A stretch of DNA of 64,000 nucleotides from Amoebophrya sp. A120. Its lineage: Eukaryota > Sar > Dinophyceae > Syndiniales > Amoebophryaceae. Shown here piece after piece: positions 23,304-35,427 of this stretch. The stretch lies in the NCBI GenBank assembly GCA_905178155.1, contig CAJINV010000001.1, positions 6,171,860 to 6,235,859 on the forward strand. Reading direction: 5' to 3'. Numbering within the stretch: position 1 is the stretch's first letter; every line of letters begins with the position of its first letter. The position numbers were made by a program, and so were the translations under genes. The notes under the pieces are model-generated. The model did no database searches, had not been told where the DNA came from, and saw only the letters and a list, made by a program, of their open reading frames with translations.

Positions 23304-23657
23304 TTCTACTTACTGACTTCCGTCAGACGACGAGATCATGGTTCTTGATGTTGATTCCACATTCAAATAAATTCGCTCAGGCTTACATGGTGATGTTGGG
23401 GTCCATTGTTCAATCACAGAAAGCAAGAGCTGCAACTGCAGCATCAACACATGACGCCGCCTCTCTACAGTCGAACGGTGGTAGGATGAGCGACTGGTGT
23501 TCGTTCAAGTCCTCGGTGGGTCCTTGACAATTTTTTTTGCCGTCGCTTTCAGGCGTTTTAGATGTCTCGATCTCGATGACCAGTTCACTTTTGCTCAGAG
23601 TCTGTGGTCAGAGCAGGCACGAAGCAGTTATCTAGTCGCTTTGCTGCAGGAGTCAAC

Positions 23658-25611
23658 ATGGCCGCCTTGTCGGTGGAGGAGGACGGTGAACGTGCACAGC
23701 CGAAGCTGGGGCGCATGGGTTGCCTTCTGCCACTCTCCGTGTTTCTGAATGTCGTGCAGTTCTACATGATGTTGCAGCTGTCGGCAAGATTCCGACTTTC
23801 ATCGCCTGGTGTGCAACAAGGCCAAGGCGAGAACGGCATCAGTCGTCCGGCTTTGCTAGCACAACCACCGTCAAGCAGCATACTTCCGATCATCCGTTAC
23901 ATGCAAGGACAAAATAACGCGGACACTTCGGAGAAAACGCCCCACAGCCGCGAGGTCAGGCAGGCGTCAACCACTCCAGCTGCTACTGCAGATGAAAAGC
24001 CCTCCCACGACGCCGACAGTCATAATGAGGTGGACCAGTCGCTTAATGATCGTCGAAAAGTATTTCGATTTCCCCTCCAGCCCATGGTGGTCCTTGGAGA
24101 AAAAACTGCAACCAGTGCGTCTGGCGAACCGGCTAAACCCGTCGTGGGTAAAATCATGAAGCTCGAAAGCTTTTTTGGGTTTCGTGACGAACACATATCC
24201 GAGAAAAGAACACCATCAATTCCATGACTTTTCTTGCTGTCCCTGTAAATGGCATGTCTGCGTCGACATCATGAGAAAAAGAATTCGGAATGTCAATGCT
24301 CATAGGCTTCCTGCAGCTGCAAATCATCCAACACAAAAAATAACCGCCATGCTGGGCAAGGGCAGTCGCAGTTGCGCATTTTGCAACATTAAGAGAAGCA
24401 AGAAGTGTAGTACGCTTGTATGGGGCGTGATCCCGGTGTTTTTTCCGGCATAGTACGAGCAGGTGCGGCAGAACAACGGGGCGAGTAGCCATGCTTTCTC
24501 GGCTCTGCTGTCGCAGAACCGACAGCCAAAACCTCAAGTTGACGAGTGCGCAGCTCCGGGCAGGTCGTGCAAGCTGCCCATTCTGGTCTCCGATTGGGAA
24601 TCGTTTTACACTGCCGGGCGTTTGATGAGTGGTTACGAAAGTTTGGTTCCCCTTGGCGACGGCCAAACGCCCGTTGGGCGCAAGCAAAAGTTCCAGGCCA
24701 TTCCCTGGATCGCAACCTACTTCGAGAAAGAAGCGTTTAAATTTGAAGCCATGTGGAATCACTTTGCGGAGACGGGGTGTTTTGAGGACACGACAACTCC
24801 TGGTACAACTCCTGCGGCGCCAGCCGACGGCCAACAAGAACCTCCTGTGTCGCCGTCGGAAAAGACGGCTGTGTTGACCAAGATGTACGGGCATTGGTAC
24901 GGCTTGGACAAAATTTTCCTGTACTGCTTCCTCAAGACCGTTCACCAGCCGGGTTTGTTTCTGGAGGTCGGATCCGGCCACAGCACCGAGGTTGCCAGGC
25001 TTGCGCTGCGGGAGGCCGCGGAGAAATCCGGAAAGAAAACGCAACACATCGCGATAGAACCCTACCGCACGGACCAGGTGCCAGCCTCGGTCGACGTGAT
25101 CGTGTCGGAAGTGCAAGATTTGGATCCGAACATGATAGTCGCGAACTTGCACGCGGGCGACGTGTTTTTCATCGATTCGTCCCACATAACCAAGGCCTAC
25201 GGGGACACCTTGTACGAGCTGCTGACAATTCTGCCGCAGCTCCGTCCGGGAGTTATCGTGCATGTGCACGACGTTTTCCTGCCGGATGACTACCCGGTCG
25301 AGCACGCCGCGAATGTGCGATGGACGGAGCAGTGGTTGCTGGCGTTGTTGCTCTACGGGAACGTTAACGGTGCTGGGAAGGACAATAATGGCGGTAAAAC
25401 AAACCTTGACCACGAGGAGGCGCGCGAAGATCTGTCCGCGAGGTGGGAGATCTTGTGGGGGTCGCACTACGCCTGGACCCGGTTCGGGAGGTCCGTCCCC
25501 AGCTTCTCCGGTGATCCATGGCTGTCAAAAGTCAAAAACAATCCGCAACAAGCTATGCCGGCAGGCTGGTTCAAAATGCAGGCGAGCTTGTGGCTGCGCA
25601 AGTTGGTGTAG
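23658..25611 (+). CDS. Membrane-anchored SAM-methyltransferase-like protein
   Basis: Two exons, 23658-24190 and 24459-25611, joined at an ACGA direct repeat (see the degenerate introner), giving 561 residues in frame. Residues ~20-42 (MGCLLPLSVFLNVVQFYMML) form one membrane anchor, so the bulk probably faces the lumen as in type II Golgi enzymes. A disordered region follows. The C-terminal catalytic-like region has a Rossmann motif LFLEVGSGHSTEVA (about residue 343), an acidic residue at the end of strand 2 (IAIEPYR), and HAGDVFFIDSSH followed by LRPGVIVHVHDVF. These are the landmarks of class I methyltransferases of the Methyltransf_24/FkbM-like group. The substrate is unknown; the membrane anchor suggests glycan, lipid or surface modification. 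Confidence 0.72.
24191..24454 (+). mobile_element. Degenerate introner-like intron in methyltransferase gene
   Basis: Flanked by ACGA at 24187-24190 and 24455-24458; both copies have the same codon phase, and joining inside the repeat gives FRDE-QVRQ in frame. The two ends are imperfect inverted repeats: the left contains TATCCGAGAAAAGAACACC, and the reverse complement of the right contains TATGCCGGAAAAAACACC. No GT/AG pair that restores frame was found. It looks like an older, decayed member of the introner class. Confidence 0.5.
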
Positions 25612-26370
25612 ATAAGTACTTAACTAATAAATTCTTTTTTTGGTCGTGGCTTATGATTTTGCGCCCCGAGCGCCGGCCTTTCTCACAACTTGAACATCTG
25701 CAGAGCTTTTCTTTGATGAGCCATGAATTTGGACAAGTCTATCTATCACAAGTTTTTTAAGTGCTCGCGATTCAAATCCTTGTCCTCCATGTAAATGACA
25801 AGTTCATCCGTATAGTTCCTGACGCTGTCACGGTGACAGCGAACCAACGATCTTCGTTTCTCTAGCGCGATCTTTACGATCGTTTCCGAGATCAATGCGC
25901 AATATGATCTTCGAGCCATATGATCCGTAAAATGCCCGAAGTGGTATAATAGTCATTGTAGTCAGTTGCCATGTGTAAGTCTAACTGCATCTAACGACGC
26001 ACGAAAAAAGTGAAAGTAAGTGCATTTTTATGGGGCAGCCAAAGTGCAAATCCGAACCGCGAACGAAATTTCCCTGCGTTTGAAGCTGGATCAGAATTAG
26101 AAGAACTAGAACCATTACAATCTTCGAAACATTAACACGTCCACTGAACCACAGTTGTCACCTTCAAGAATTAGATCTAGATCTAGATAAAGATCTACAT
26201 CTCGAGATAGATCTAGAACTAGATTGTCGAGATAGTACACCGTGTATCGACCGTATCAAAAATCTGGCGACTGCGACATTATGTTGTTTCTGTCCAAGAA
26301 CTGAGCTAGTACCACGCAGTACGACCTAGTAGTACCTAACAAGCACTAGCGACATTCCCAGCTGCCCCTC
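25612..26370. other. Intergenic with palindromic motifs
   Basis: No gene. It contains a near-perfect palindrome around 25827-25843 (GCTGTCACGGTGACAGC) and the AGATCT-rich patch at 26169-26226. Confidence 0.55.
26169..26226. repeat. AGATCT-rich palindromic patch
   Basis: Several AGATCT/CTAGAT units, themselves palindromic, are packed into about 60 nt upstream of PRP19. A spontaneous repeat is the simplest reading; it could also form hairpins or bind a factor in the PRP19 upstream region. Confidence 0.7.
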
Positions 26371-28839
26371 ATGTCCCTCACCTGCTCCCTTTCGGGTCGG
26401 ATTCCCTTCGATCCGTTCGTCGCGCGACCATGCGGGTACCTCTTCGACAAGCAAGCTCTAGAGGAAAAGCTCAAAGAAACCGGCGATCGCTGCCCGATAA
26501 CCGGGTGTGAGATCGAGGCGTTACTTCCGGTCAAAACCGACCACGCGCAGACTCTGCGAACAATACCGGCGGCGAACCTGCCAGGGTTGTTGACCATCAT
26601 GCAAGGCACTTATGAGGAATTGTTGCAGGCAAGCTTCTCGCAGAAACGCGACTTGGACCAGTCCAAGGAACAGTTGGCGCATGTCCTGTATTGCCTAATT
26701 TGATGATTCTCTGTTGCGCCCGTGACATAAGTGAAATAATTTTTTTTGTTCCTCATAGAGGCGTTTCTCAATGCCGACCATAATTTGCGCTGGTGCTTCT
26801 AAACAAGCCACAACTCACATTTACAAAGCATGCCTTCACGCTGACAAAACAGGACTCAACACGACGCCGCGACGCGAACGATTAAGAGAATACTTGGCGA
26901 GCGCGATTTGGCCCGGGAAACTGTGAAATCTCTAGAGGATGCGCTGAAGAATCAACGCAGAAATCTTAGCTCCATCGTTGGCGCCGAGCCAACCGTCGCA
27001 GCCGCGTTCTCACAGCCACTGCCGGAGGAGATCGGTACTGCGAATTATAATACTTACGTACCATGGAAATGACGAAATGACATTACCGACTGCAATTGAT
27101 ATGCATATGGACTTCGCTTTCGCTGCGACTGCGAGTCTCAAACGGGCCCATGTTTGTACGAGTACGGATTATTTGTCATGCGATTTGTGACGATATTTAC
27201 ATCAGTTGCATGCAAAACTTTATCTTTTCTATACCAGGTTTCTCTGACGCCTGGAAGGAGCGTGTTGCCGAACATGACACCGCTTTTTCGAAGAAGAGAA
27301 AAGAGGGTGCTTACAAGGAAGTCCACAAGACGCTCACGCCGTTCGCAACCAACAAGGAGATGCAGAAGTTGTTCTCCTTTTCCGACCGCCACCAGAGCAC
27401 GGCGCCGGGGATATCGGTGTGCGCGCTGAATCCGGCGGACAACAACGAGGTACTCACTGGTGGAGTGGACGGAAATCTGGAAAAATTCAACCTCCAACAA
27501 GCGAGGGACACACAGAAGCCAGAAACGCTGAAGATCGCCGCCCACGAGGCGGCAATAACGTGCTGCGGATTTCACCCCGCGAAAAGCAGCATTTTGGTGT
27601 CCGCCGCAGAGGATTCCGTGGTGAAAATCTGGGGGAAAGATGGTATAGAGTAATTGAAGAATTGAGGGCCACGATCTTCTATGCACCTCCTGCAATTCGA
27701 AAAAACTTACAGTGCTGTATGAAACTTGTTCTCAAACTTGCCAATACCAAATCCGAACGCAACTCAAAACAGCCAACGGGCGATACGGCGAGCATTTCGC
27801 GTCTTCCGCGCGGTTGCACGATGGCGCTGCGATCGCCGATGTGCTGGTCCACCCACTGAACGACCTGATGATTGCCGCTGGCGGCAGAGCAATCTCCTAC
27901 TTCGACATGCACACCGGGCAGTTGCTGCGATGGATAAAAGGGCTCGACGAGGTCGTCGCACAATTCAAAGTGCACCCGAACGGTATTGATTGTTATACGC
28001 GCTAGTTTGATATTTTTTCGTTTTCCTTGGAGTAGTATGCGTCCAAAAATTCATGAAAATCAAAATTGAAAATTGCAATTGCAAACCTGCTCTGAGCTTG
28101 CTGCTTCATGTGTCTACTTCTACTAGATGGACAAGTACAACCGCGCAGAATCTGACAACAACTATGATCACCAGGCAAAGCCGGTATTGCCGCGGTGGGG
28201 CGTCAAATTCAGCTTTGGGATATCGCCCAGGGGACGTACACAAGATCCATGGCGACAAAGGACGACGGCAGTTGCGACGCACACCAAGCGCCAATAACGT
28301 CCGTCGCGGTGAGTCACAATGCCCTTAACATAGTCACCGGTAGCGCCGACGGGGTGGTGCAGTTGTGGGATTTGCGAAAGCAGGAGCACAGCGTCCAAAC
28401 ACACAACTTCTCAGGGGCGATCAACAAGCTCAGGTATCTTGGCTGTTGCGCTTACAATTTTTTTTTTACCGATTGCGCTTGCACTTTGCATTGATAATTA
28501 CTTCGCATGCAGATCGTTTTACATACTACTTACTGCAACATGGGATCCGATCATGATTCTATTCAAAACTCTAACCCCAGGTTCGATCCTGCGGGTCAGT
28601 ACCTGGGCGTCGCGCACGGCGAAGGCGACCTGGACATCTACCACTTCGAATCGAAAACCTCCTTGGGCAGCATCGTCGGCTTCCAGCAGGCGCACGCGAG
28701 CACGTGTACGGACATCCTGTTCGCCGACCGAGCGAAATTCGCCGTATCCGTCGGCATGGACCGGTGCGTTAACTTCTACCAGGCACCGGAACTCGCCGGT
28801 TACTTCGAAGAACCGGACGCAAAACGTCAGCGTGTCTAG
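26371..28839 (+). CDS. PRP19: Pre-mRNA-processing factor 19 (U-box E3 ligase, WD40)
   Basis: Core of the Prp19/NineTeen complex, which activates the spliceosome. Six exons: 26371-26687, 26853-27034, 27238-27642, 27773-27982, 28181-28433, 28581-28839; total 541 residues. The N-terminus begins MSLTCSLSGRIPFDPFV with the U-box, then the conserved tail around LDQSKEQLAHVL-TQHDAATRTIKRI that forms the tetramerising coiled coil. WD40 repeats follow, visible as ISVCALNPADNNEVLTGG, ITCCGFHPAKSSILVSAAEDSVVKIW, ITSVAVSHNALNIVTGSADG with VVQLWDLRK, and FAVSVGMDRCVNFY. All introns are GT...AG. For the fourth, cutting at the repeated GGTATTG instead of AG (exon 5 from 28184) would give HPNGIAAV, closer to the HPDG usual in this family, with one residue fewer. 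Length matches the family (about 500). Confidence 0.95.
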
Positions 28840-29712
28840 ATGGGTACTAAGGCAGTGTCAGGAAGGCGGGTGCGTGGAGGTGCTGCTTGTTCTAGAAGAC
28901 GTCGAAGTCGGCCGCGTCCGTAAAGTAGACTCCACGACCACGACTTTGTTTCGGCGACGTTAATTCGAAAATGTATCATAAGCAATCTGGAGAAGTACCA
29001 GGCAGCTTTCCTAGATTGCTTTGGATATGTTTTCAACAGCTGGTTCTGCTTCTGTATACTGATTATGCTCAAAGTGGAAAACACTCATGAATATTTATGA
29101 ATTTTCGACGACTTGAGTATCATGGTGTCACAGTGACCGAGGCACCACTGGGAGAACTTTGTGTCACTGTGGAACTTGTTGCGAGCTGGTGGCCTTCGTG
29201 CTTCTAGTGCGCATTTTTCCAAGAACGGCAGCCGAAAGCAAAATTTACTACAGTGGAAGAAGATACAAAGTATGAGCTGCAGACTTACGGGGGAATAAAA
29301 ACGACTCTACTGGCCGCGGGCTCGTAGTCTGTTTCTGCTCGTCTTTGGTAAGTATAGCTTTTTTGCGCGTGGTGTTCCTGCAGTCGATCTGGTGATCTGA
29401 GTATGAGGTATAACCAAACGAACCTTGACTGAGGAAGGAAGGCATAGGGGCACGAGCTCGAGCAGAAAGCATTCGATGTGAGACATCCTGGGTGATGAGA
29501 GTGAGAAGCTTGTCCAAAGTTGAAAAGCGAAACGCCGCGAATTTTAGTTGCTGCGGGACCTGGCTACAGCCCAAAATTGTTTCTCGAAACTAGTAGATGT
29601 AGATGGGAAAACATCCACTGGAACTCGACCTAGCATTTGGTATACCACTACCACATCAAGAGCAGCTTTATGTACGAGATACGTAGTTAGAGATCGATAA
29701 GGAGTAGAAAAT
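28840..29712. other. Intergenic, no gene seen
   Basis: No coding frame. Two imperfect palindromes based on GTGTCAC lie near 29124-29140 and 29160-29172. Confidence 0.55.
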
Positions 29713-32681
29713 ATGGCGTCCTTTTCGGAAGATGACGATTTTTCTGTGGGCGATGGCGAAGAGACGCCATTCACGTTCACAGCAGCCGGCGCGAGGCCCA
29801 GTGCTACATTCCGCTCGTTGGCGTCCCTTGACGGGACTTCGGGAAACACGAGCGCACTGCATTGTGCTGCAAGCGCGGACGCGTTACCTGCGAATCCTGG
29901 CAACCTCATCTCTGCTTCAGTTTTTTCTGCCGCGGTTCCGGGAGCAGGAATTGAACAACGAGAGCAAGCTGTGGATTCTTCATTGGTGCCGCGACTGCTG
30001 CCGCCCCGACCTGTGACCATTGCGCCGATTACCGCCCCCGCGATTGGTACATCACAGCAGTTGAGACCGCCGGTTGTACGTCTGGCATCCTCGCCGGCCG
30101 GAGGAGTACTTGGGCACTCGTCGGGATACCGCAACAATTTCGCAGCCTCGTCTCCGGGTCCCGGTTTTCCGCCAGACACTTTGGAATTCAGTGTGTCTCC
30201 TGGGCCAAATAACGAAGTCTCGCAGTCACATGTCGTGCCGCCGTCCTCCAGTGCGGGTTCGACCCCTTTGCAAGAGATGGAGATCCAAGTGCAGCAGTCG
30301 AAAACGTCGTCTGAAAATTCGGCGAAGCCCCCGAAACTTCTGCTTGCCTCACCCATGGTGTTCCGGAGTGTGGACAAGCAGAGTCCGCCGAGCGCCATGA
30401 GCAGCAGTGTGGCGGTGTCGTCCGCTGGAAAAATGAAGAAACCCGCCTACACGACAACCGGAAAGCTGGTCGTGGAAATGCCGCCACTGCACGTAGCGCT
30501 GGGTGGGATGCCTCCTGTGAACGCTGCAGCAACCAGCTCCTCTTCGAGAAGCAAAAGCACGCCGTCGCCAGGCGTAGGTGGTGCTGCTTTTTTACCGGTG
30601 TTTGGAGCTGTTCCTTCGCCAGGTGTTGAAGGGGCAAATCCAAATGTGCTTCACTCCGACCTCATGTCGTCGATCCACCCGAGCCCGGGCCCATCACCAG
30701 CGAAACCAGTCGGTGCCGGCCACCCGTTAGAGCATCAGTCGCATCAAATAATGCCGCCCCCGAGCCCCCCGGTTTTCGTCACGCGGTCCAAGCCCACCTC
30801 CACGTCGTCAAGGCTTGGGACGCCCCTGGAACTGAGCACATCCGGAAATAGAAACCCAATGGTGCGAGGGTCGCCGCTCTGGAATACTAACGCAGGCGGG
30901 TTGCTGCAGCGTCCACCGTTGCAGGCACTCTCTTCCCCAATTGCTGCATCACCCTTGCTTTTCATGCCCGAGCCACCGGAGTTGCTGGGAACTTCTGCGG
31001 CCGAGAATTCCTCCGCATCTCCTCGGGGTGAAACTGCAAAGCCTTCAGCACCGCCAATGTCGGGAGCGACATCTTCTTCATCACCTCCCATGGTCGTTGA
31101 TCTCGAAGATGCACATCATGCGGTAGCGAAAATCAAACCGAAAAGGCCGTCCGCGGCAAGCAAAGGTGGAAATCAAGCTGCGAACGCCCCATCAAACAAC
31201 TCCGCAACTGTGTCTACGACAGCGGAACAAGCGCAACAAGGGCAAGCGAAAACTGGCGATGCTTCCAGCTCGCCGTCTGCAGTTGAACCAGCGCTAGGAG
31301 AAAGGGAGAATTCTGCCGCAGCGCCGCGCGCAAAAAGCCTGAACGTCGTTGCCATCGGAGGTTTTACGCTGGGCACCGCAAATTTCTCAGCCGGCCAACA
31401 AGAAAAAAAACCGATCACATCAGATCGACCTTCGGATCGTGTTTCACTCGCCTCCGGCTCCCCACCCGCACCGAGTGGCATCGCTCCAGCTGCTGTTGAT
31501 GCTAGTGGAATAGAAAACAAAAAAGGCACCGCTGGCTCGCCCAATGTTCTCACGCCCGTAAACTTGAACAATGCTTTTGTGACATCCGCACTGGCACTAA
31601 ACACTGGCGGGTCCACTTCTGCCACGGGAGCTCAGCACCGCGCCATGCTCTCTGCGTCGCCAGCTTTACCGCCAGAGAGACGATTGAACGAGGCCAGCAG
31701 CACCTATGCCACCAACGCCAAGTACCTCATCGACTACATCGGGGATCGGTCGCCGCAAAACCAAAATCGGAGCGCTAGTATCACGGCACCGGTGAACATC
31801 TTCAGTTCCGGGGGCCTAAAAAAACCGGCCGGTATCGTGTTTCCCGAGTATCACACCGCGGCAAATGCGTCGAAGCTGCAAGCCTACCCGTTTCACTCCT
31901 CCACCGCAGTTGTGCCTGGCACCGTCGCACTGCCAGGAGAGGAAGTGTTGCAGCAGGTGGCTGCGGCGTCGGCCGAGCGACGTGGGCAGGGTGGTCTTAA
32001 CATCAAGAATACCGTGATGAAAATGCCGTCGCCGGTGCTCGGAGGGAACGTCATGGCGGATGGAATCACCACAGGACACGGTTCGCACCAGCACCCGCAT
32101 GTGCAGTACGACCTGGCGCTTTCACGGACTAAACCGGACCAGTTTATTTCTCGAAGTTCAGGGAGCGCGGGCGCGGCGCAGCAGAATTCCGTGGGCAGCA
32201 GATCTAGTGTGCGATCAGGCGGGGTGAGGAATTCGGTTTCCTCGTGGACAGCGAACGAGAAAGCGAAATACCGAGACACGCTTCTGGAGCGCATCGACAA
32301 GTTGAGAAGTTCGGCCCAGAGTGTAGCAAAACACCAAAACCAGATGATAAGGAAGGAAGAGCGACGGGCGCTGGTAAACACGAAAGTTTGTGACTTCTTG
32401 TTCACGAGGACCCATTGTGTGACACCGTGCGTAGTTTTATCTGAAAGAAAGTGAAGCCTTCAAGTGTCACAGCATTGAGTAGTTCAGTTGACAGGAAGAG
32501 GAACGCGTGCGTTTTAGTTTCTGCTTCTTCTACATGCGCTTGCGCTAAGGGTTGTGAGCATTTGTTTTGTATCTTTCAGGTCACCACGAAGACCGGGAAG
32601 CAGCAGCTGCAGGAGCAATACAATGCAACGCTTCGATCCATCGAGCTGCGGCGCGAGGCACTTCTGCAGAAGATTTCGTAA
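29713..32681 (+). CDS. Ser/Pro/Ala-rich protein with C-terminal coiled coil
   Basis: Two exons, 29713-32385 and 32580-32681 (intron GTTTGT...TTTCAG, phase 0), giving 924 residues. The first ~850 residues are low complexity, full of Ser-Pro and Pro-Pro pairs with no recognisable domain. The C-terminus, from EKAKYRDTLLERIDKLRSSA through the exon junction to QEQYNATLRSIELRREALL, is helical and coiled-coil-like. The conserved-looking C-terminus and precise intron argue that the gene is real. The Ser-Pro richness would suit phospho-regulation, but no function can be assigned. Long opposite-strand frames over this gene are composition shadows. Confidence 0.68.
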
Positions 32682-33723
32682 GGGGTCGGCGATACGCTGG
32701 CACAACGAGAAGATATCGCTGCTTCTAATCATGGATTGGTGAACCTATCATGACGCTTGCTGGGTTTTTTTTCTAATGTCTTAGGGACAAAGAGGTAGCG
32801 CTGTCTTGTCCTCCGCACCGGGATCGGCTACAGAAGAAGATGAAGACCAGTTTCTTGATGCATACTGTAAACACAACATGCAGAACGGACTCGTATTTTG
32901 ATTTTTCGAGATGAAGTACGAACTGATGGTGATGTTCAGTGAGTAGCACTGACATTGCATCAATTGATTTTTGTTGCTCTTGTTCAATGAGTTTGGCTTT
33001 AGGGCAGGGGCGGTGGCACAAAAAATGGCGGGATCTTTTCAGCGAATGGGGGTGGAGATTGTATTTATGATACGTAAGTACTTCTGCCGAGCTCCTCGAG
33101 GGGAGCGCGCACCATCCTTGACACCCACACACGCACATAAAGTAGAACTCCAGAAAAAACAAGTTGTAAAGATTTTCTGAAATGGAAATGCTGCTGGAGC
33201 AAGCAAGTGAGAGTTGCGCAGTGATGAGGGCCACGCGACAAGATACCAATAGAGAATACATACCAACATGACGAAAAAAGGCACTTTAGTCACCGCTGAG
33301 AAATCACCTTCCAAGGCGCTGGCTGTTGGCGCTAGTTTGTGAATCAAGCTTCACTAGAAGTACTTCTTCTTTTACCCGATGAGACTGAGAGGACGTGCTG
33401 TTGCGCTTAAGGTCGACAGACACAAAGGGAACAAAAAGCATCTCCTGTTTGATTGTCGTCTTTAGCCTATATCCAAAAACAGTATAGGGATCAACATCAT
33501 GATAGGCGAGGTTACGGCGCAAATGAAAGAAGAACTTTAGTTGTAGACACCCTGCTGCGTGTGCTTCTCCCATGTGCCCGATACGGAGTGGGGTCCTTCT
33601 TCAATTTCGATCGCCCCCACGGCGCGCGGTGCCGGTAGTGCGATTGAGCAGAACTCTGGTCTGAGTCACACGTGAACTGGACGAATCGCAGCCTCATTTT
33701 GATCCTCCACCTCCCGCCAGGCC
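32682..33723. other. Intergenic, no gene seen
   Basis: About 1 kb with only short frames on either strand. The last 100 nt before the transporter start are GC-richer and probably 5' leader. Confidence 0.55.
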
Positions 33724-35427
33724 ATGGTGAGCTCCTCTCCGGATCATGCCTTGCTCCTCCCGAGGGGAGTGCCGCCCCCGTCGGGGGTGAAAGGGAAAAA
33801 CGGATCATCTTCGCTGCCCGAGTTTAAGTTCTCGCCCGAGGCGCGCACCGCGTTTTACACCATCGCGAGTTTCGTCGTCAGCATGGCACTGGTCCACATC
33901 ACGAAGTGGATTTACGTGGAGCACCACTTCAAATACCCGCTCTGGCTGACGGTGTCACACATGGTGACCAGTTACATCATGGCGGTCGTGCTCATTTTCG
34001 GCTTCGACTGGGTTCCGAACCGCCGGCGCGTCAGCTTTTACGACCAGCTGTTTCTAATCGCGCCGTTCTCCTTTCTCGGCGCGGCCTCGATCGGGTGCGG
34101 CAACATTTCACTCGTGCACCTGTACCCGAGCTTCCACCAGATGCTGCAAAACACGTCGCCGCTGTGGACGTTCGCCTGCTCCGTGCTGTTCTTCGGGAAA
34201 CAGTACAATGGCGCTGCGTACTGGTCGCTGATACCTGTCTGTCTCGGCGGAGCACTTACGGCCTGGGGAGAGGCGTCCGCATTTGCTTGGGTATAGTGCA
34301 GCTGGTCTAGAGCGAGTTTTCTTTACCCTAGTACGCTTTTTGTTTACCGAGTTTCTCGACGGAGGTTCACTATGAGCATGTCTCTACGTCTTCATCAATA
34401 TTTCGTCTCAGTGACTAATCATGCGGCTCGCGCTATTAAAATCCTGATACCGAACCCGATCTCAAAAAAATATAAAACTGCTCATTCTGCATCTTATCTT
34501 TATCAGCTCGGGGTGATCATGTCGCTGAGTGCCAGCCTGCTGCGCGCTCTCCGCGGTTGCGTCCAGTCTACCCTGATGAACGGAAAAGCGCCCATTGATT
34601 CCATCACTCTGATTTTCTACGCCACGCCTTTCAACATGGTGATTTTTCTGCTCGGGTCTGCGATTTTCGAGGGCGAAGCACCGTGGCGGGAGATCCGCGA
34701 CGTGTCCTCCGAGGGCGTGCTGTGGATTTTCACCGCGAGCATGTTTGCCGCGCTTTTCAACTTGTTCGGGTTTCTGCTAGTGGGACAGCTCGGCGCGGTC
34801 GGCAGCATGGTGATCGGGAATTTAAAAACACCGACCACGATCGTCACCTGCTACCTGATTTTTGGCAACCAGATCAGCTCGATTCAGGTGTTGGGGTTTT
34901 CCGTCGCGGCAATCGGGGCTTACATCTACACCGTACACGGTAAGGAGGAGGACAAAGAGCTACAAATCTACATGCCCGTGGAAAAGCTGCAACTTGACGA
35001 TAATCAGCGGGATTTGGAAGCAGGAGGACATAACGTATTGATAAACAACCAGCACGGTGCTTGTTCGCCATCACCAAGCGATGAGGTAACCGTGTTTCAC
35101 GCTGGTAATGTCGGAGGTCCGACACCGAAGAAATTTGCTTCCCGGAACGCCGCGAGGATTTCGAACACGACCACTACAGCTGGGGGAAATACAAGCACAT
35201 CATCTAGTTCCTCGTCCAGCGATGAGGGTGGACTCGGGGCGAGTAGTGATAAAGGTTCCATCGACGAGGAGTCTGTGCCCGCAACAGAGCATGAAGACGA
35301 AGATGGCCGTGCTGAGGAGTCTGCGCCTTTGAACGGAAATCGTGATATTAACGGGGATCAGAGGAATACGAATACTAACGGGCCAACCAACTACCACGCC
35401 ACCGGAAGCACGTGGATGGTTGTGTAA
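33724..35427 (+). CDS. Triose-phosphate / nucleotide-sugar transporter family protein
   Basis: Two exons, 33724-34290 and 34507-35427 (intron GTATAG...TATCAG, phase 0), 495 residues. About 10 hydrophobic segments of the drug/metabolite transporter fold run from residue ~40 to ~345. Family features include YPLWLTVSHM in the second helix, GNISLVHLYPSFHQMLQNTSPLWTF near helix 4, LRALRGCVQSTLMNGK at the start of the second half, and NLKTPTTIVTCYLIFGNQIS near the C-terminal helices. Members exchange phosphorylated sugars or nucleotide sugars across plastid or Golgi membranes; the sequence does not tell which. The cytosolic tail of about 150 residues is hydrophilic with a Ser run (SSSSSSS), unusually long for the family. 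No N-terminal plastid bipartite leader is visible, so a Golgi/ER location is slightly favoured. Confidence 0.9.

Noticed and set aside
25764-25775. tRNA-like GATTCAAATCC T-loop
   Set aside because: No matching acceptor, D- or anticodon-stem pairing in the surrounding 80 nt.
29544-30398. 284-residue minus-strand frame
   Set aside because: Antisense shadow of the Ser/Pro-rich plus-strand gene; low complexity only.
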